Under the pieces are notes generated by a model. It had not been told where the DNA came from. It searched no databases and saw only the letters and a program-made list of their open reading frames with translations. The position numbers and the translations under genes were made by a program. From positions 963,232-1,027,231 of the forward strand of contig CAJNDS010002268.1 in NCBI GenBank assembly GCA_905221605.1: a DNA stretch of 64,000 nt, read 5' to 3'. Origin of the DNA: Symbiodinium natans. Its lineage: Eukaryota > Sar > Dinophyceae > Suessiales > Symbiodiniaceae. This document shows positions 1 to 10,494 of this stretch, one piece after another. Position 1 is the stretch's first letter. The number at the start of each line of letters is the position of its first letter.

Positions 1-9
1 TTCCTTAAC

Positions 10-115
10 TTTGGAGTAGACCCTGGAAAAAAGTATATACTTTTTAGGTAATAAGTAGCAATAATGGGAACCCAGAACAAAAAAAAGTATTAAAGTATAG
101 TACTCCAAAGCCCAG
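10..115. mobile_element. Inverted-repeat element, family VI
   Basis: The ends are inverted repeats: CTTTGGAGTAGACCC on the left and GTATAGTACTCCAAAG on the right, around an A/T-rich core. A second copy with the same ends lies at 17394-17500. No ORF is present, so it is a non-autonomous, MITE-like element. It directly abuts an exon-like segment (116-230). Confidence 0.6.
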
Positions 116-230
116 GTTCCGTCAAATTGCCACTTATCTTCGTCGGCAAGGTGTTTTCGGTGCGGGATAGGGCCTTGGTGTTTATCGTTGGCTTCTTGAG
201 GTCTGAGCCAAGTATTTATTGGGATCCTGA
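116..230 (-). CDS. Exon-like segment, unidentified
   Basis: The minus strand is open and reads ...SDLKKPTINTKALSRTE..., flanked by an inverted-repeat element at 10-115 and telomere-type repeats from 300. The plus strand is also open (VKLPLIFVGK...), so the strand rests mainly on the minus-strand bias of the whole window. No family was recognised. Confidence 0.3.
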
Positions 231-271
231 CTCCAGTGATGGCCGACCCTCCGGAAATGGCATCAAGGGGT

Positions 272-430
272 ATACTTGGAGGCTCAGGGGTAGTTGAAAG
301 TAGGGTTGCGGCTTTAGGGTTTAGGGTTTGGGGTGTAGGGTGTAGGGTTCAGGGTTGCAAGTCTAGTAGCGACACTTGTGACCCTATTTAGGGTCCCTAC
401 TTACAACTACCCCTGGACATCCAAGTACCG
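272..430. mobile_element. Inverted-repeat element, family IV, interrupted by telomere repeats
   Basis: The left end (ACTTGGAGGCTCAGGGGTAG) and right end (CTACCCCTGGACATCCAAGT) are imperfect inverted repeats. Between them are TTTAGGG-type repeats. Related copies lie at 13013-13085, 22233-22385, 29872-29983, 42895-43000, 43555-43640, 47993-48300 and 60900-60972. Confidence 0.5.
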
Positions 431-607
431 AATGTCTGCGAAGTGCCGGAGCCTTTTGACCCCTAATCCCTAAACTCTAAACCCCAAACACCCCCTAAAC
501 GTTACTCCAAAATAAACCCTAAACCCTAAAACCCCAAACCCCAAACCCTAAACCCTAAACCCCAAACCCCAAACCCTGAACCCTAAACCCCTGCTGGGCA
601 TGTGCAC

Positions 608-713
608 AGGCAGAGACTCCAAATACCCCTTGATTAAGGAAGATTCCTTAAACCCTACAAGGAACCCTCTTATACGTTCAGGAATATTCCTGAATTAAGG
701 GGTATTGGAGTCC
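608..713. mobile_element. Inverted-repeat element, family II, with 10-bp target-site duplication
   Basis: Terminal inverted repeats GACTCCAAATACCCCTT and AAGGGGTATTGGAGTC enclose AAGGAAGATTCCTT-like and AAGGAATATTCC-like palindromic motifs. TGCACAGGCA flanks the element on both sides (about 594-605 and 714-725), which is a target-site duplication. Further copies lie at 29210-29310 and 30062-30245. See the findings for the coding implications. Confidence 0.7.
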
Positions 714-715
714 CT

Positions 716-815
716 GCACAGGCAAGTGCATCAAGCCTCCAAGCAAAGGTCACGAGGTACTCGGAAAAGCGTGTCGCCCTGCGGGTCTCGATTGCGGCAC
801 CCTCTCTAGAGAATG
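716..815 (-). CDS. Exon-like segment, unidentified
   Basis: The minus strand reads ETRRATRFSEYLVTFAWRLD with no stop and looks coding. The plus strand is open too, as a Cys-rich peptide (CTGKCIKPPSKGHEVLGK). Element family II interrupts the reading at 713. No family was recognised. Confidence 0.35.
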
Positions 816-934
816 TTAAGGCTTAGGGTTTCGGGTTTAGGGTTTTTTAGGGTTTAGTGTTTAGGGCTTTAAGCCCTACACTGCGCACCCTAGACCATCT
901 ACAGAAGACTTTATTGCAGACATCTCTCTCAGCA

Positions 935-1028
935 ACCCTAAACCCTAAACCCTAAACCCTAAACCCTAAACCCTAAACCCTAAACCCTAAACCCTAAACC
1001 CTAAACCCTAAACCCTAAACCCTAAACC
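935..1028. repeat. Interstitial telomere-type array (CCCTAAA)n
   Basis: About 13 nearly perfect CCCTAAA units. A second array at 1130-1252 begins with four TTTAACGG-type variant units and then returns to CCCTAAA, so variant units spread in blocks. Confidence 0.95.
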
Positions 1029-1032
1029 CGAA

Positions 1033-1118
1033 CGGGCGGCGCCTCGTCGAAGTCTCTCGCAGCAAAGAGCCCCAGTCCTCGCAGCCAAGGCCATGACTTA
1101 CTCTCCAAAGCTGAAAGC
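1033..1118 (-). CDS. Exon-like segment, unidentified
   Basis: The minus strand reads LGLFAARDFDEAPPV between two telomere-type arrays. Composition (GC-rich third positions) matches the secure exons of this window. No family was recognised. Confidence 0.3.
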
Positions 1119-2011
1119 GGGGGCAACCTTAAACCGTTAAACCGTTAAACCGTTAAACCGTTAAACCCTAAACCCTAAACCCTAAACCCTAAACCCTAAA
1201 CCCTAAACCCTAGACCCTAGACCCTAGACCCTAAACCCTAAACCCTAAACCTAACATGGGTCCTTGGCCTCTTGAGGGTATAGCAAGCGTATACAACGAC
1301 CCCAAATCATGAGCCCGAAGCCCAAAACCCTTGTAGGGTATACATATATGGGTTGGAGGGTTTAGGTCTTCGGGTTTGCTGAATGTTTAGGGTTTAGGGT
1401 TTAGGGTTTAGGGTTTAGGACTACTCCGGAGGTGTCCAAAGCGTGGCTCTGGGGGTCCGCAGCTCCCGCTGGAGCAGCCAAAGCCCTGAACCGACAATCT
1501 CGAAACCCAAGTTGAAGAATTGGGTTTTGGGGTTTTTAGGGTTTAGGGGCTTAGGGTTTAGGGGTTTGGGGGGGTTTAACTAGGCTTAGGGTTTTGGGGT
1601 TTAGGGTTTAAGGGCTTGGGGCTTAGGGTTTTAGGGGTGTGCGGTTTAGTTCGAGTGCAGGAGGTAGGTGTTCTAAGGTTGGGCTTTAGTCAGGGTGGTT
1701 GGTTTAGGGGGTTCGGAGTCCATTTCGGGAAACCGTAACTAAGCTACGTCACGGCCATATGAGGATATGCACTGAAGAGATTGGCTTAATTCAAGGGTTT
1801 AGGGTTTAGAAAGCCCAATGAACCCCAAGCCCAAACCCGCGGATGTCTAGAACCCTACGCCCTAAACCCTGAACTCTGACCCCTAAACTCTGAACCCTAA
1901 ACGCTAAACCCTAAACCCCAAACCGCGAACCGTAAACGGCATCCTCTCTCCTTTGTCCGCCACCTTTCGCACGTGGATGCCGCGCATGCTGACGCCACCT
2001 CACAGGTTTAG

Positions 2012-2245
2012 GGGTTTAGGGTTTATAGGGTTTATAGGGTTTATAGGGTTTAGGGTTTAGGGTTTAGGGGTTTGGGCTTGAAGGGGTTTAGGGTTCGTGG
2101 CTCAGGGTTTCAGGCTTGGCGTTCTCGGAGGGTTCAGGGATGTCGGCGAAGAAACATCTCATCGCAGCAGCCGGCCTTCCCGCAGCCAGTCTCGGAACGC
2201 AGCCAGTTGCCGCTCCTGGGGTTTCCAGCAACACCGGTTTTTGGG
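2012..2245 (-). CDS. Exon-like segment next to TTTATAGGG repeats
   Basis: At about 2155-2245 the minus strand reads KPQERQLAAFRDWLREGRLL, a charged helical peptide. At 2012-2068 the DNA is a telomere variant with GGTTTATAG units. Unidentified. Confidence 0.35.
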
Positions 2246-2636
2246 GGATATAGGGTTTAGGGGTTGGGACTCTCTTTGCCTGCAGTTTCGTGGGCTATAC
2301 CTACTTTTTAAGGGGTGGTTACTACTAAAATCAGTAGGCAAAAAGGGGCCCAGGTAGGGCTTAGGGCTAGATTTTGGGGTTTGGGATGTCGGGGTTACGC
2401 CTTTGGAGCTCGATCCGAAGCAGGCACAGGTGTTTCTGGTAAACCCTAAACCCTAAACACTTACACCGACTTACACCTGCCGGGGAGCCGTCACGCCCTT
2501 CTCCGTCTCTAAAGCTGTGGACAGTGAAAGATCGGGTCCTGGAAGGCGCGTTGCCGCGTTGCCCTCCCCCCTAAAACCCGAAAAACAACCTTTGAAAGCA
2601 AAAAATCCTGATAAACCCTAATAAAACCCAATAACC

Positions 2637-2670
2637 CCCCCCCCCCCCCCCAAAAAAAAAAAAAAAAACT
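2637..2670. repeat. C and A homopolymer runs
   Basis: A run of about 14 C is followed by about 18 A. It is one of roughly 20 homopolymer runs of 12 or more G/C in the window. Run lengths are likely to be unreliable in an assembly. Confidence 0.85.
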
Positions 2671-3169
2671 TTAGAAACAAACAGCTCTAAGAACCCTTAC
2701 TAGAACCCAATAAACCCTGAACAAAACCTTTAAAAACCCTAATAAAAGCCCAATGAACCCTAATAAACACGAAAACGCTCTGCGAATGGCTCCGTGTTGC
2801 GGGGGCACAGTACCCAAAATTTATAAGGCTCCTTGTGACGCGCGACACCTCGTGAGATTTCAAGCCATGCAGTAAAGACACAAGACTCCATACCCCTGAC
2901 GTTGCCATTTGCCCGTGCGGTTTTCTTTTTGTTTGGGGAAGGGGGGGGAGGGGGGGGGGGAGGGGCGGAGGGTTTCAGCCCATTACTTCGGGTTAAGGAG
3001 GGTTAAGGGTGCGGCCCGGGTTAAGGCCGTTTAGGTGTACAGAGTTTCAAGGCTTAGGGTTTAAGATGCAGCCGAAAATGATAATTTTACATTTTCTCAA
3101 TGATACAGGATTCTCTGGGTGGGCGGGAACTTCTCCATCACAAGGTAAAAGAAGCTCGACTAGCGAAAG

Positions 3170-3402
3170 CTAGTACATGAGCTGCTGAACCCGAACCCGA
3201 ACCCGAACCCTAAACCCTAAGCCCGAAACCCTAAACCCGAAACCCCAAACCCTAAACCCTATAAACCCTAAGCCCCCTCTTCCTTTTAGGGTTCCAGGGG
3301 GGTGGCAAGCTTTGGGCGTCGAGGCGATCCTCGGGTTCTCGGAGAAGCCACTATCCCGGGTTTGGACGGGGCTCCTGAAAGACACCGCTGTGGCTTGTGG
3401 AG
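3170..3402 (-). CDS. Exon-like segment, unidentified
   Basis: The minus-strand reading from about 3400 to 3300 (SFRSPVQTRDSGFSENPRIA) is open and not repetitive. Below 3290 it runs into CCCTAAA repeats, so only the upper part is likely to be coding. Confidence 0.3.
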
Positions 3403-3413
3403 CTTTTGGCTAG

Positions 3414-3506
3414 GGTATAGGGTTTATAGGGTTTATAGGGTTTATAGGGTTTATAGGGTTTATAGGGTTTATAGGATTTATAGGGTTTTTTAGGGTTTAT
3501 AGGATT
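3414..3506. repeat. Variant telomere array (GGTTTATAG)n
   Basis: About eight to ten 9-bp units, a TTTAGGG derivative carrying an inserted AT. It is homogeneous in itself, which suggests local amplification of one variant. Confidence 0.9.
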
Positions 3507-3867
3507 TAGGGCAATCGTATTAGAATGAGGGTGCCCTTTCGCGGGTTTGCTACTTCATAAGGGAGCCTGGAACAAAAAAATGGTGGGCAAAAGTGTGCCA
3601 CCGGGCCAACAGGATAGTGTTTCGGGATGCGGGGTTTGCAAAACCCGGAAGTGGCCAAAGTGTCTTGGGCTCGTTTTCTGTGGACATACATTGATAAGTT
3701 TGATTCTGATTTCGGTTTGATTAAAATGAAGCAGCTCCATAATGCCGATGGTTGCTGATGCTATGCTTGTCGTGGTCCGGTTCTGTTCAGCCTCAACCCC
3801 AAACCCCAAACCCTAAACCTAAACCTAGACCCCAGACCCTAAACCCTAAACCCGGAACCCTGAACAG

Positions 3868-4205
3868 CAGCCAGACTCCTCGTCGGCTTCTCGGAGCAGA
3901 GACGATGCCCGGGGCTGAAGGGCCTCTGACGCGCGCAGGGGCTCATTCCAATCCAGGGTTTAGGGTTTAGGGTTTTGGGGTTTGGGGTCTAGGGTTTAGG
4001 GCTTAGGTTTGGGGCTTAGGGCTTTTAAGGTCTCAGGTCTTAATGTTACACATGCTGGACCTAGCCCTAAACCCTAGCCCTAAACCCTAAACCCTAAACC
4101 CGAAACCCTAAACCCTAGGCCTCTGTCGGTTCCTCTTTGTGGTCGCAGAAGTCCTGCAGGAGCTGAGCGCTCTTAGAGGTGGGCTCAGGGAGCTTTCCTC
4201 TGCTA
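3868..4205 (-). CDS. Two exon-like segments, unidentified
   Basis: Minus-strand islands at about 3868-3955 (WNEPLRASEALQPRASSLLR) and 4118-4190 (SAQLLQDFCDHKEEPTE) are open and look helical. CCCTAAA/TTTAGGG repeats (3958-4115) separate them. They may be exons of one gene; no identification. Confidence 0.4.
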
Positions 4206-4386
4206 CCTTGTTCAGGTTTATAGGGTTTAGGGTTTAGGGTTTAGGGTTTAGGGTTTAGGGTTTAGGGTTTAGGGTTTAGGGTTTAGGGTTTAGGGCAATG
4301 AGGGAGTTTAGGGTTTAGGGTTTAGGGTTTTGGGTTTGGGGTTTGGGGTTTAGGGTTTAGGGGGTTAGGGTTTAGGGTTTAGGGTT
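4206..4386. repeat. Interstitial telomere-type array (TTTAGGG)n
   Basis: About 12 perfect units at 4206-4295, a short interruption, then degenerate TTTGGGG/TTTAGGG units to 4386. The array then ends at unique sequence holding a 27-bp direct duplication (AAATTCACTCAATACATTCC, about 4486-4540). Confidence 0.95.
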
Positions 4387-4659
4387 CAGCATCTCAGGTC
4401 CAAGCATTCACTAGTCAAGCAGCTTTGTCAAGCGTTGGAAAAAACCACCCACCCAAGAAACACATAACAGTGAGAAAATATACAATTCACTCAATACATT
4501 CCCAGTAGGCTTAAATTCACTCAATACATTCCCAGTAGGCTTAAAACTCAAAGTCCAGTTGGCCCAAAACCCGATATCTCACCATAGACCCGAAACTCTA
4601 TGCCCTACCTAACCCCCTAGGATCCTAAACCCTACGGTTTGAGAGCTTCAAAAGGGGGC

Positions 4660-4915
4660 ACACCAAAGACCCTGTGCCCCAAACCCTCTGCCCTAAACCC
4701 TATGCCCCAAACCCTAAGAGCCCTAAACCCTATGCCCCAAACGTCCTAAACCCTATGCCCCAAACCGTGCCTCTAAACCCTATGCTCCAAACCCTCGGGG
4801 CCCTAAACCCGAATCTTGGTGCCTACACCCTGTGCCCCAAGGCCCGGGCTGGGTCCTTAAACCCTATGCCCCAAACCCTAGCTAAACCCTATGCCCCTAG
4901 GCCCGTGTCGAGGTG
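4660..4915. repeat. Degenerate CCCTATGCCCCAAA repeat
   Basis: Irregular repetition of CCCTATGCCCCAAACCCTAA-like units, apparently a higher-order derivative of CCCTAAA. The apparent proteins here (PQTLCPKPYAPN...) are only translated repeats. Confidence 0.8.
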
Positions 4916-4992
4916 ACCCCAGGATCCTGCAAAAAAAACCGATTCCAGCGGAGTTTTAAATAGAATTGAGAGCAGAAATGACCCCGTCATGT

Positions 4993-5345
4993 TTCAGATT
5001 CTGGCTCAGGGCCCAGGAAAAAACAACATGCCGACGAAGTGCGTCAGGGTTTAGGGCCCACTAGGAAAAACCTATATGCTGACGAAGGGCGTCAGGGTTT
5101 AGGGCCCAGCAGGGAGAAAAAAATCAATATGTAGGGTTCCTGCCCCTAAAACCCGAAACGGGAGCCCCCATGGAGGGGGACCCAAGGATTCGGCCAAAAG
5201 TGGCGCATAGAATTTATATGGCAGAAAGGACCCCTCATTTTCAGATTCTGGTTCAGGGCCCAGGAGACAAAAAACAATATGCCGACGAAGGGCGTCAGGG
5301 TTTAGGGCCCAGAAAAACAAAAAACTATATGCCGACGAATCCCAC
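4993..5345. repeat. Tandem repeat of about 60 bp
   Basis: Four imperfect units share GGGCCCA, an A-rich tract, ATATGC(C/T)GACGAA and GGCGTCAGGGTTTAGG. The unit ends are TTTAGGG-like. Reading frames through it are repeat translations and I do not call them genes. Confidence 0.75.
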
Positions 5346-5687
5346 TAGGGTTTAAATTACATGGTAAGAAAGGGTTAAGGGGGTTTAGGGTTTAGGGTTT
5401 AAGGGTGTATAGGGACTAAGGTTTAGGGTTAGGGCTCATAGGATTTTAAGGGTTCAAGGTTCAGGGTTTATAGGGTGTATAGGGGAGATAGCGTTTAGGG
5501 TCTAGCTTAGGATGTTGGAGGACCTTAACTGGCGAGGAGGATCCCTGCATTGTGGTGAGAAAGTCAAAACCCGCCAGAAGCTCGGAAACCTGAAACCTAA
5601 ACCCCAAACCCCAAACCCCAAACCCTAAACCCCAAACCCTAAACCCTAAAACCCTAAACACTACTTTTCATAATTAAGGTTGAGCGG

Positions 5688-5706
5688 GGGGGGGGGGGGG
5701 GGGGGC
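5688..5706. repeat. G homopolymer, about 19 nt
   Basis: An uninterrupted G run. Downstream at 5985-6040 there is a short AGCTGGGAGCTGGG microsatellite. Confidence 0.9.
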
Positions 5707-6166
5707 ACCATCGGTCCTTCTTTGCCTCTGAGGTTGAGCCGCCTCTTGGCACCTTCACTCAGGCCCCGAAAGCCCGAAACCTTGTATGCCCAAACCCTGT
5801 TTTAGGGATTGGGTTTAGGGTTTAGGGTTTGAGTTAGGGTTTAGGGTTTGGGGGTTAGGGTTTAGGGTTTAGGGTTTAGGGTTTATAGAAATTGCATAGG
5901 GTTTGGGTCCCAATAACGTTTTGACCGAAACGTTTTACCGAGTTTTGATTTTTAAAACCGAGTTTTGGTTTTTACTGGGAGCTAGCTGGGAGCTGGGGGA
6001 GCTAGCTGGGAGCTGGGAGCTGGGAGGTGGGAGCTGGGAGTTGGCGTCGTGAAACCGGCAGACAGTCTTCAAAACGGACGGGTGGGTAGAAGCCGAATGC
6101 GACCTCTGATGCGGAGGACCTTTTTTTCTCTTTTGTTTGTTTGCGCGCGGCAGACCTGTTCTTCTT

Positions 6167-7045
6167 TTATGGCCTCGCAGAATTTGTGGAGTGAGACTGG
6201 AGCTGGTCTAAGAAGGTCTTCTGTGCTGAACCTTCTTTTTCAGGACTCTCAGGGTTTCTGGCTACACGCTCAGCTGCGCGTTTCAGTCGAAGGTCCTCTT
6301 GCATTTTCTGTCGTCTAGTCCTTTCAAACTTTCTCAGGTTGTCCAGGCAGAGACGGATGTTCCTCTTGACTTGCGTGTTAAGCCCTTGGAAGTCGTCCTG
6401 CAAGTAGCATCGCTCGAGGCGCCTGCCGAAGTCAAGATCCGTCACGATCCTTTGCGACAGCAGCGGGTGCCATGAAAAGGCCCCGATCAGCGCCAAGCGA
6501 CCCAAGCTGAGGGCCCAGTCTGTGTGCGCCGAGAACTCTCGAATCGTGCGCTTCAGATACTGAGACAGGCGTGCCCATCGTCGGGCGGACGCGCAAGCGC
6601 AGGCCAGATTGCTGAAGAGCATTGCCAAGTGCGTGGTCAACGAAGGTCGGCAAACGATATCCGTGCTAGTGCCAAGCTGTGGACGAGCGACTGTGTTGAC
6701 ACAATACAATGCATTCTCCTCAGCAATGCCACTCCCTCTACATAATGGGCCAGTATGCAGCTTCGCGCTTCGCCATTTTCTTCCGCACCGAAGGTCCGTG
6801 GCTCGCCTAGCTGCCACCTCATCGTAGCAGAAGTCAGACACGTATGCTGAGACGCCACAGAACCCACCGATGATTAGGGTTGGGAATAAGATGATTTGCT
6901 GTCCTCCCCCGCCAATAAGGCCGGGAGATGCAGAGCAGGAATGGTCCTGACGGCACGATGTCGCACGCATTTTCTGAAAAATGTGTCCCGCGATTGCGCG
7001 CAGTGTTGCCCAGCTGTCATGTGACACTGCTGCCTTCCTTTGCAC
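6167..7045 (-). CDS. Unidentified protein, 292-codon exon
   Basis: A single open frame of 292 codons ending in TGA, long for this window. Around residues 45-75 there is a Gly-rich then hydrophobic stretch (IILFPTLIIGGFCGVSAY), a candidate membrane segment. The last 80 residues are basic and helical (NLRKFERTRRQKMQEDLRLK), coiled-coil-like. The ATG at 7045 may not be the true start, because upstream sequence may be spliced on. It follows two other minus-strand coding segments (8857-8117, 7724-7433) and may be the last exon of the same gene. No family was recognised. Confidence 0.6.
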   Translation of the reverse strand: MQRKAAVSHDSWATLRAIAGHIFQKMRATSCRQDHSCSASPGLIGGGGQQIILFPTLIIGGFCGVSAYVSDFCYDEVAARRATDLRCGRKWRSAKLHTGPLCRGSGIAEENALYCVNTVARPQLGTSTDIVCRPSLTTHLAMLFSNLACACASARRWARLSQYLKRTIREFSAHTDWALSLGRLALIGAFSWHPLLSQRIVTDLDFGRRLERCYLQDDFQGLNTQVKRNIRLCLDNLRKFERTRRQKMQEDLRLKRAAERVARNPESPEKEGSAQKTFLDQLQSHSTNSARP

Positions 7046-7432
7046 GCTGTGAGGGCCAAGACTCAGCCTAAGCTAAGAAGCCTCTGCGATGTGACGATGC
7101 TCTCGCTACCGGAACCGGGGACTGCTGCAGCCAGCCAAAATCTTGAAGTCTGCAATTGCCTGGTCTTCCCAAGATTGAATAGGACCTGGACACGTCTTCA
7201 GTAACTCTGGCAGGGGCAGACTCTAGCACTGTGCTGCTATGTCCCACACACGCGGCTGGACTCTGGAGATTATAGATCATAACAAAAGAATCAAGGCAGA
7301 TGGAGCCCGTGCATTCACATTTTTCTAGTGGCTAGCGTCCCAGGCCCTAGCCCTAGGCGTAGCTGGCGATTGTAGCATTGTAGCACACACTTTTACCCTC
7401 CTATACCATCTGCCAGTGGCTCCCAGGCTCAC

Positions 7433-7724
7433 CCTCGCCGCGCCCTAGCCTCCGCCAGGAGTCCTTTGTGAATCATCTTCTCGCAGACATGATCCGCGGC
7501 CACCTCCTCTATGACCGTCTCGATGATGGCACCCGCAACCTCCTTTGAGCCGTGGGTCAGAGCGTGCCACAGGTCAGAGCGTGCCACAGCAACCCTTCGG
7601 TGCAAAGCGCATAATACACTTCGTGGATCTTCTTCGCCTTCGCGATGAGGCCTCCAGCCTCCTCAGGCGGGGCGAAGTTGACCGCATCCATGCCCACCTT
7701 GTACTTTTGCACGAAAAGCTGCAT
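7433..7724 (-). pseudogene. Coding exon broken by a 17-bp tandem duplication
   Basis: The minus-strand reading from 7724 (MQLFVQKYKVGMDAVNFAPP...) runs to ...EGLLWHALT, then hits a stop. The frame resumes as HGSKEVAGAIIETVIEEVAA... to a GT donor (CGAGG|GTGAGCC, intron side ending 7432). The break coincides with an exact tandem duplication of 17 bp (7556-7572 and 7573-7589). Both flanks are convincingly coding, with acidic helices and one codon style. It is either a frameshifted allele or pseudogene, or a sequencing/assembly error. Unidentified family. Confidence 0.6.
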
Positions 7725-7794
7725 GTTGCCAATAACCTCTCACAGATGAAAAGTGGCAAGCAGGACTCTACACCAGTCTCTGCAACTCCAGTCT

Positions 7795-8065
7795 CGTGAG
7801 TCCAAGACACAAGTGACTCTAGAGTACTCTAGACTCTAGAGGGACCCTAGTGTGACTCAGCGATACTGACTCAGCGATAGTGACTCGCTCTAGCTTTAGC
7901 CCTCCGATTTGAACAGCATCTGAAAAGCAAACTCCTAGACCCTAAGCCCTAAACCCTAAAATTGACTCTAGTGACTATACTGAAGACTTCGTGACTTAGT
8001 GACTCTAGTGCCTCTGGAGACTCTAGTCACTCTAGTGACTCTGGTGACTGACTAGTTTATAGTGG
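7795..8065. repeat. Degenerate GTGACTCTAG repeat region
   Basis: Dispersed GTGACTC, CTCTAG and TCTAGA motifs repeat irregularly over about 270 bp. They lie in what would be an intron between the coding segments at 8117-8857 and 7433-7724. Confidence 0.6.
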
Positions 8066-8116
8066 CTCACTCTACGGACACCCTGATGACCCGGCGACAA
8101 CTATGCAGTAACTCCG

Positions 8117-8857
8117 CTACCCAGCAAGCTTGGAGCGGGCCTTGTTAATCTCGTCGAGCTTCCTCTTCATGACTCCACCGTCGATCGTGCCCACGGTGCT
8201 GGTGCACACACGCAGAATCTCCTCCAGGCTGGGGTTGTCCTTGCCGATCTTCTTCCACCAGTGGCCATCGCTCTGGAACTCGAAGCCATTTGCGAGGTGC
8301 CGGATCTCCAAGAGCCCACCAAAGACTGAGTCGTACAAGCTGCCACGCTTGCCCTTCACCACGTCCTGGAGCGTGGGGAGCCTGAACACTTTAGCCGCGA
8401 TGTTGGTCAGATTCTGCGTAAAGACTTTGTCCTCAGGATTCGGGTCGGCTAGGGCTAGGGCTGTCTCATCAGCACCCCTTCGATTGACGTCCGCCTTCTC
8501 CATGCTGATCCGGCAGGTGGCCACCGACTTCATCAAGTTGTCAAAGACGATGCCGCCCACATCCGACTTGAGCGCTGCGTCGCAGTTTTCGGCCAAATGG
8601 ACAAATCTGCTGAGCTGCTGAATCACCTGAAATGTGTCTTCGCACAAGACCATCTGCTTCTCAATCCAATCTCGGTGTGGGTGCGAGGTCCCGTGCGTGG
8701 CAAGGATCTTCACTGCCAGCTTGGATTCGAAGGCGCCCGCGTGGATGAGCTGCTCAAGCTCTTTGTCCTCGCCCTCCCTGTGCCTGAAGACGAGGCCCGG
8801 TGACTCGACGGCCTTTGGTACGTCATGGACTGCTTTTGTGGGGAGTGGGGAGGGCAC
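8117..8857 (-). CDS. Unidentified protein, 246-codon exon
   Basis: A long open minus-strand frame with GC-rich third positions and no repeat content. The product is soluble, charged and mostly helical (for example DKELEQLIHAGAFESKLAVK and TQNLTNIAAKVFRLPTLQDV) with no membrane segment. The TAG at 8117 can be bypassed: a GT donor (GCTGG|GTAGCGG) lies just before it, so the gene may continue to 7724-7433. The initiator is uncertain, as the first 20 residues (MPSPLPTKAVHDVPKAVESP) may be intron translation. No family was recognised. It lies in the longest stretch (about 5.9-11.2 kb) with few telomere repeats. Confidence 0.65.
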   Translation of the reverse strand: MPSPLPTKAVHDVPKAVESPGLVFRHREGEDKELEQLIHAGAFESKLAVKILATHGTSHPHRDWIEKQMVLCEDTFQVIQQLSRFVHLAENCDAALKSDVGGIVFDNLMKSVATCRISMEKADVNRRGADETALALADPNPEDKVFTQNLTNIAAKVFRLPTLQDVVKGKRGSLYDSVFGGLLEIRHLANGFEFQSDGHWWKKIGKDNPSLEEILRVCTSTVGTIDGGVMKRKLDEINKARSKLAG

Positions 8858-9059
8858 TCACCACCGGGTTTAACATCCGTTCCGACCAAACCCACACAAC
8901 AAGCAGGCCCAAACTCACTCCCGGTCCCACTCCCCCGCATCCAGTCCCGGCAAAACCCACTTGTGACCCCGCCCTGCCTACACACACAGGCCCACACCCA
9001 TACCACACAAGCACACCCATTGTTCGTCAACGGTGGCCTGGGATTGCAGGACCATAAAA

Positions 9060-10440
9060 GGGTCGATGCCGTGAGTGCCAGGCCCTGAGCCCAAGCCTGA
9101 GCCTGCCCTAAGTTAACTTCGAAGCCAATGCTTGTAAGAATAGTACAAGCTCACAGACTCATTTACCTCATAGAATACGGTCTACTCTAGATTCTAGTTT
9201 CTAGAACCTAGAGCCTGTATTTTGCAATGGATGTTCCAACGCTTTCTTGGAGTGGTTTGTTGGCTGTCAGGGATTTTTCCGTCGGAATGGTTGCTAAAAC
9301 CGTACCTTAGAATCTAGAGTGAAAATTGATGTTATTTTGGTGCTCTGGCTTACAAGGCCTCCCAGACTCAGAGCCTCCCACTCAAACAACATTTCTCAGA
9401 TTCTAGATTCTAGATTCGAGAATTCTAGAATTGAAGAATAGAGAACAGGCACGAAGCGAAATTCTAACCTCTCAATGTGACACAGCGCGACCACAACGAC
9501 GTGTCACAACGACTGATTTGAAATCATAATGTGTCCTGGCAGGTCCTGGCCTGTGTCAACAAACATCCGAGCTTGCCTACCGACTCTGAATGGAACATGT
9601 TTTGCAACGGATGCGAACGACAGTGTCTCAGCTCTTTTGCTGGAAGCGACAGAGTCTCAGCCCCACACTTTTACTCGCTCAGCTTATCGAATCTACTTTT
9701 CCCATATGGCCGTCTCGTTATCTGGATTCCACCACCAGCGCTGCGCGGTAGCTGGATCGACAAAGCCTTATTTTGCACGGTTTTGGCGGTTGTGATGTCA
9801 CATGCTGTCGCCGGTCGGGCTCCGGCATTGCCACCCGTTGTTCTGGAGAATTTCTCTTTTCAGCGGCCACTCCCGCACCTGGCAGCGTGTGTTTGTGAAC
9901 GGCGTTACTTCGCTTGCCTCGCACCTTCTTGAGCAGCTGAACGAATTTTACGGCAGTGAGCGGCTTCTGCTCCTGTGGTTGCGGCAAGTGGCGTTGGGTA
10001 TGCAGAGCGGTGGTTGCGGATGCCTCACACAGGTAGAAGAGGTCCCACCAGAGGCCTTCCACTCGCCAGGTGGCCAATAGCTCGCCTGCCAGGCCAGTGT
10101 TTCTTCAGGTCTCATGACGTGGATCGGCAGCTAGGTTTCGGACACATCAGGACGGGATTTGCGCCTGCAGTCTAGGCGGCGCGGTTGGTTATGCGGTTGC
10201 GAGGATCTAACTGAATCAAAGTGTCGAGCCTTGCCACAGCTTTAGCCTGGACATGCAGCAACAGCAACAGTCATTGCATGAGTGGCGACGTCTGCCTCTG
10301 CTTCGAGAGAAATCTTTCCATCATGATGGCAGGCTCCATTTTCGCCGGGGCGTCTTGCGCCCGTACCCCACCGCTTATTAGGATGCAAGAAACACGGCTT
10401 TCCAAGCACCGCCTGAATTGTCTGCAAAACAACACCCACC
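9060..10440. other. Stretch with no confident gene
   Basis: Telomere repeats are nearly absent and composition is mixed. Overlapping frames of 80-133 codons are open on both strands (9529-9932 plus, 9718-10077 minus), but none shows recognisable motifs. It could be an untranslated or intergenic region; I do not call a gene here. Confidence 0.4.
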
Positions 10441-10472
10441 CTCCCCCTAAACCCTAAACCTCACCCTCCCTT

Positions 10473-10494
10473 CCCCCCCCCCCCCCCCCCCCCC
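10473..10494. repeat. C homopolymer, about 20 nt
   Basis: An uninterrupted C run after CCTTCC. The surrounding 10450-10980 shows no recognisable gene. Confidence 0.85.

Noticed and set aside
9529-10080. Overlapping 88-133 codon frames on both strands
   Set aside because: No motif, no preferred codon style and competing frames; left as unassigned.
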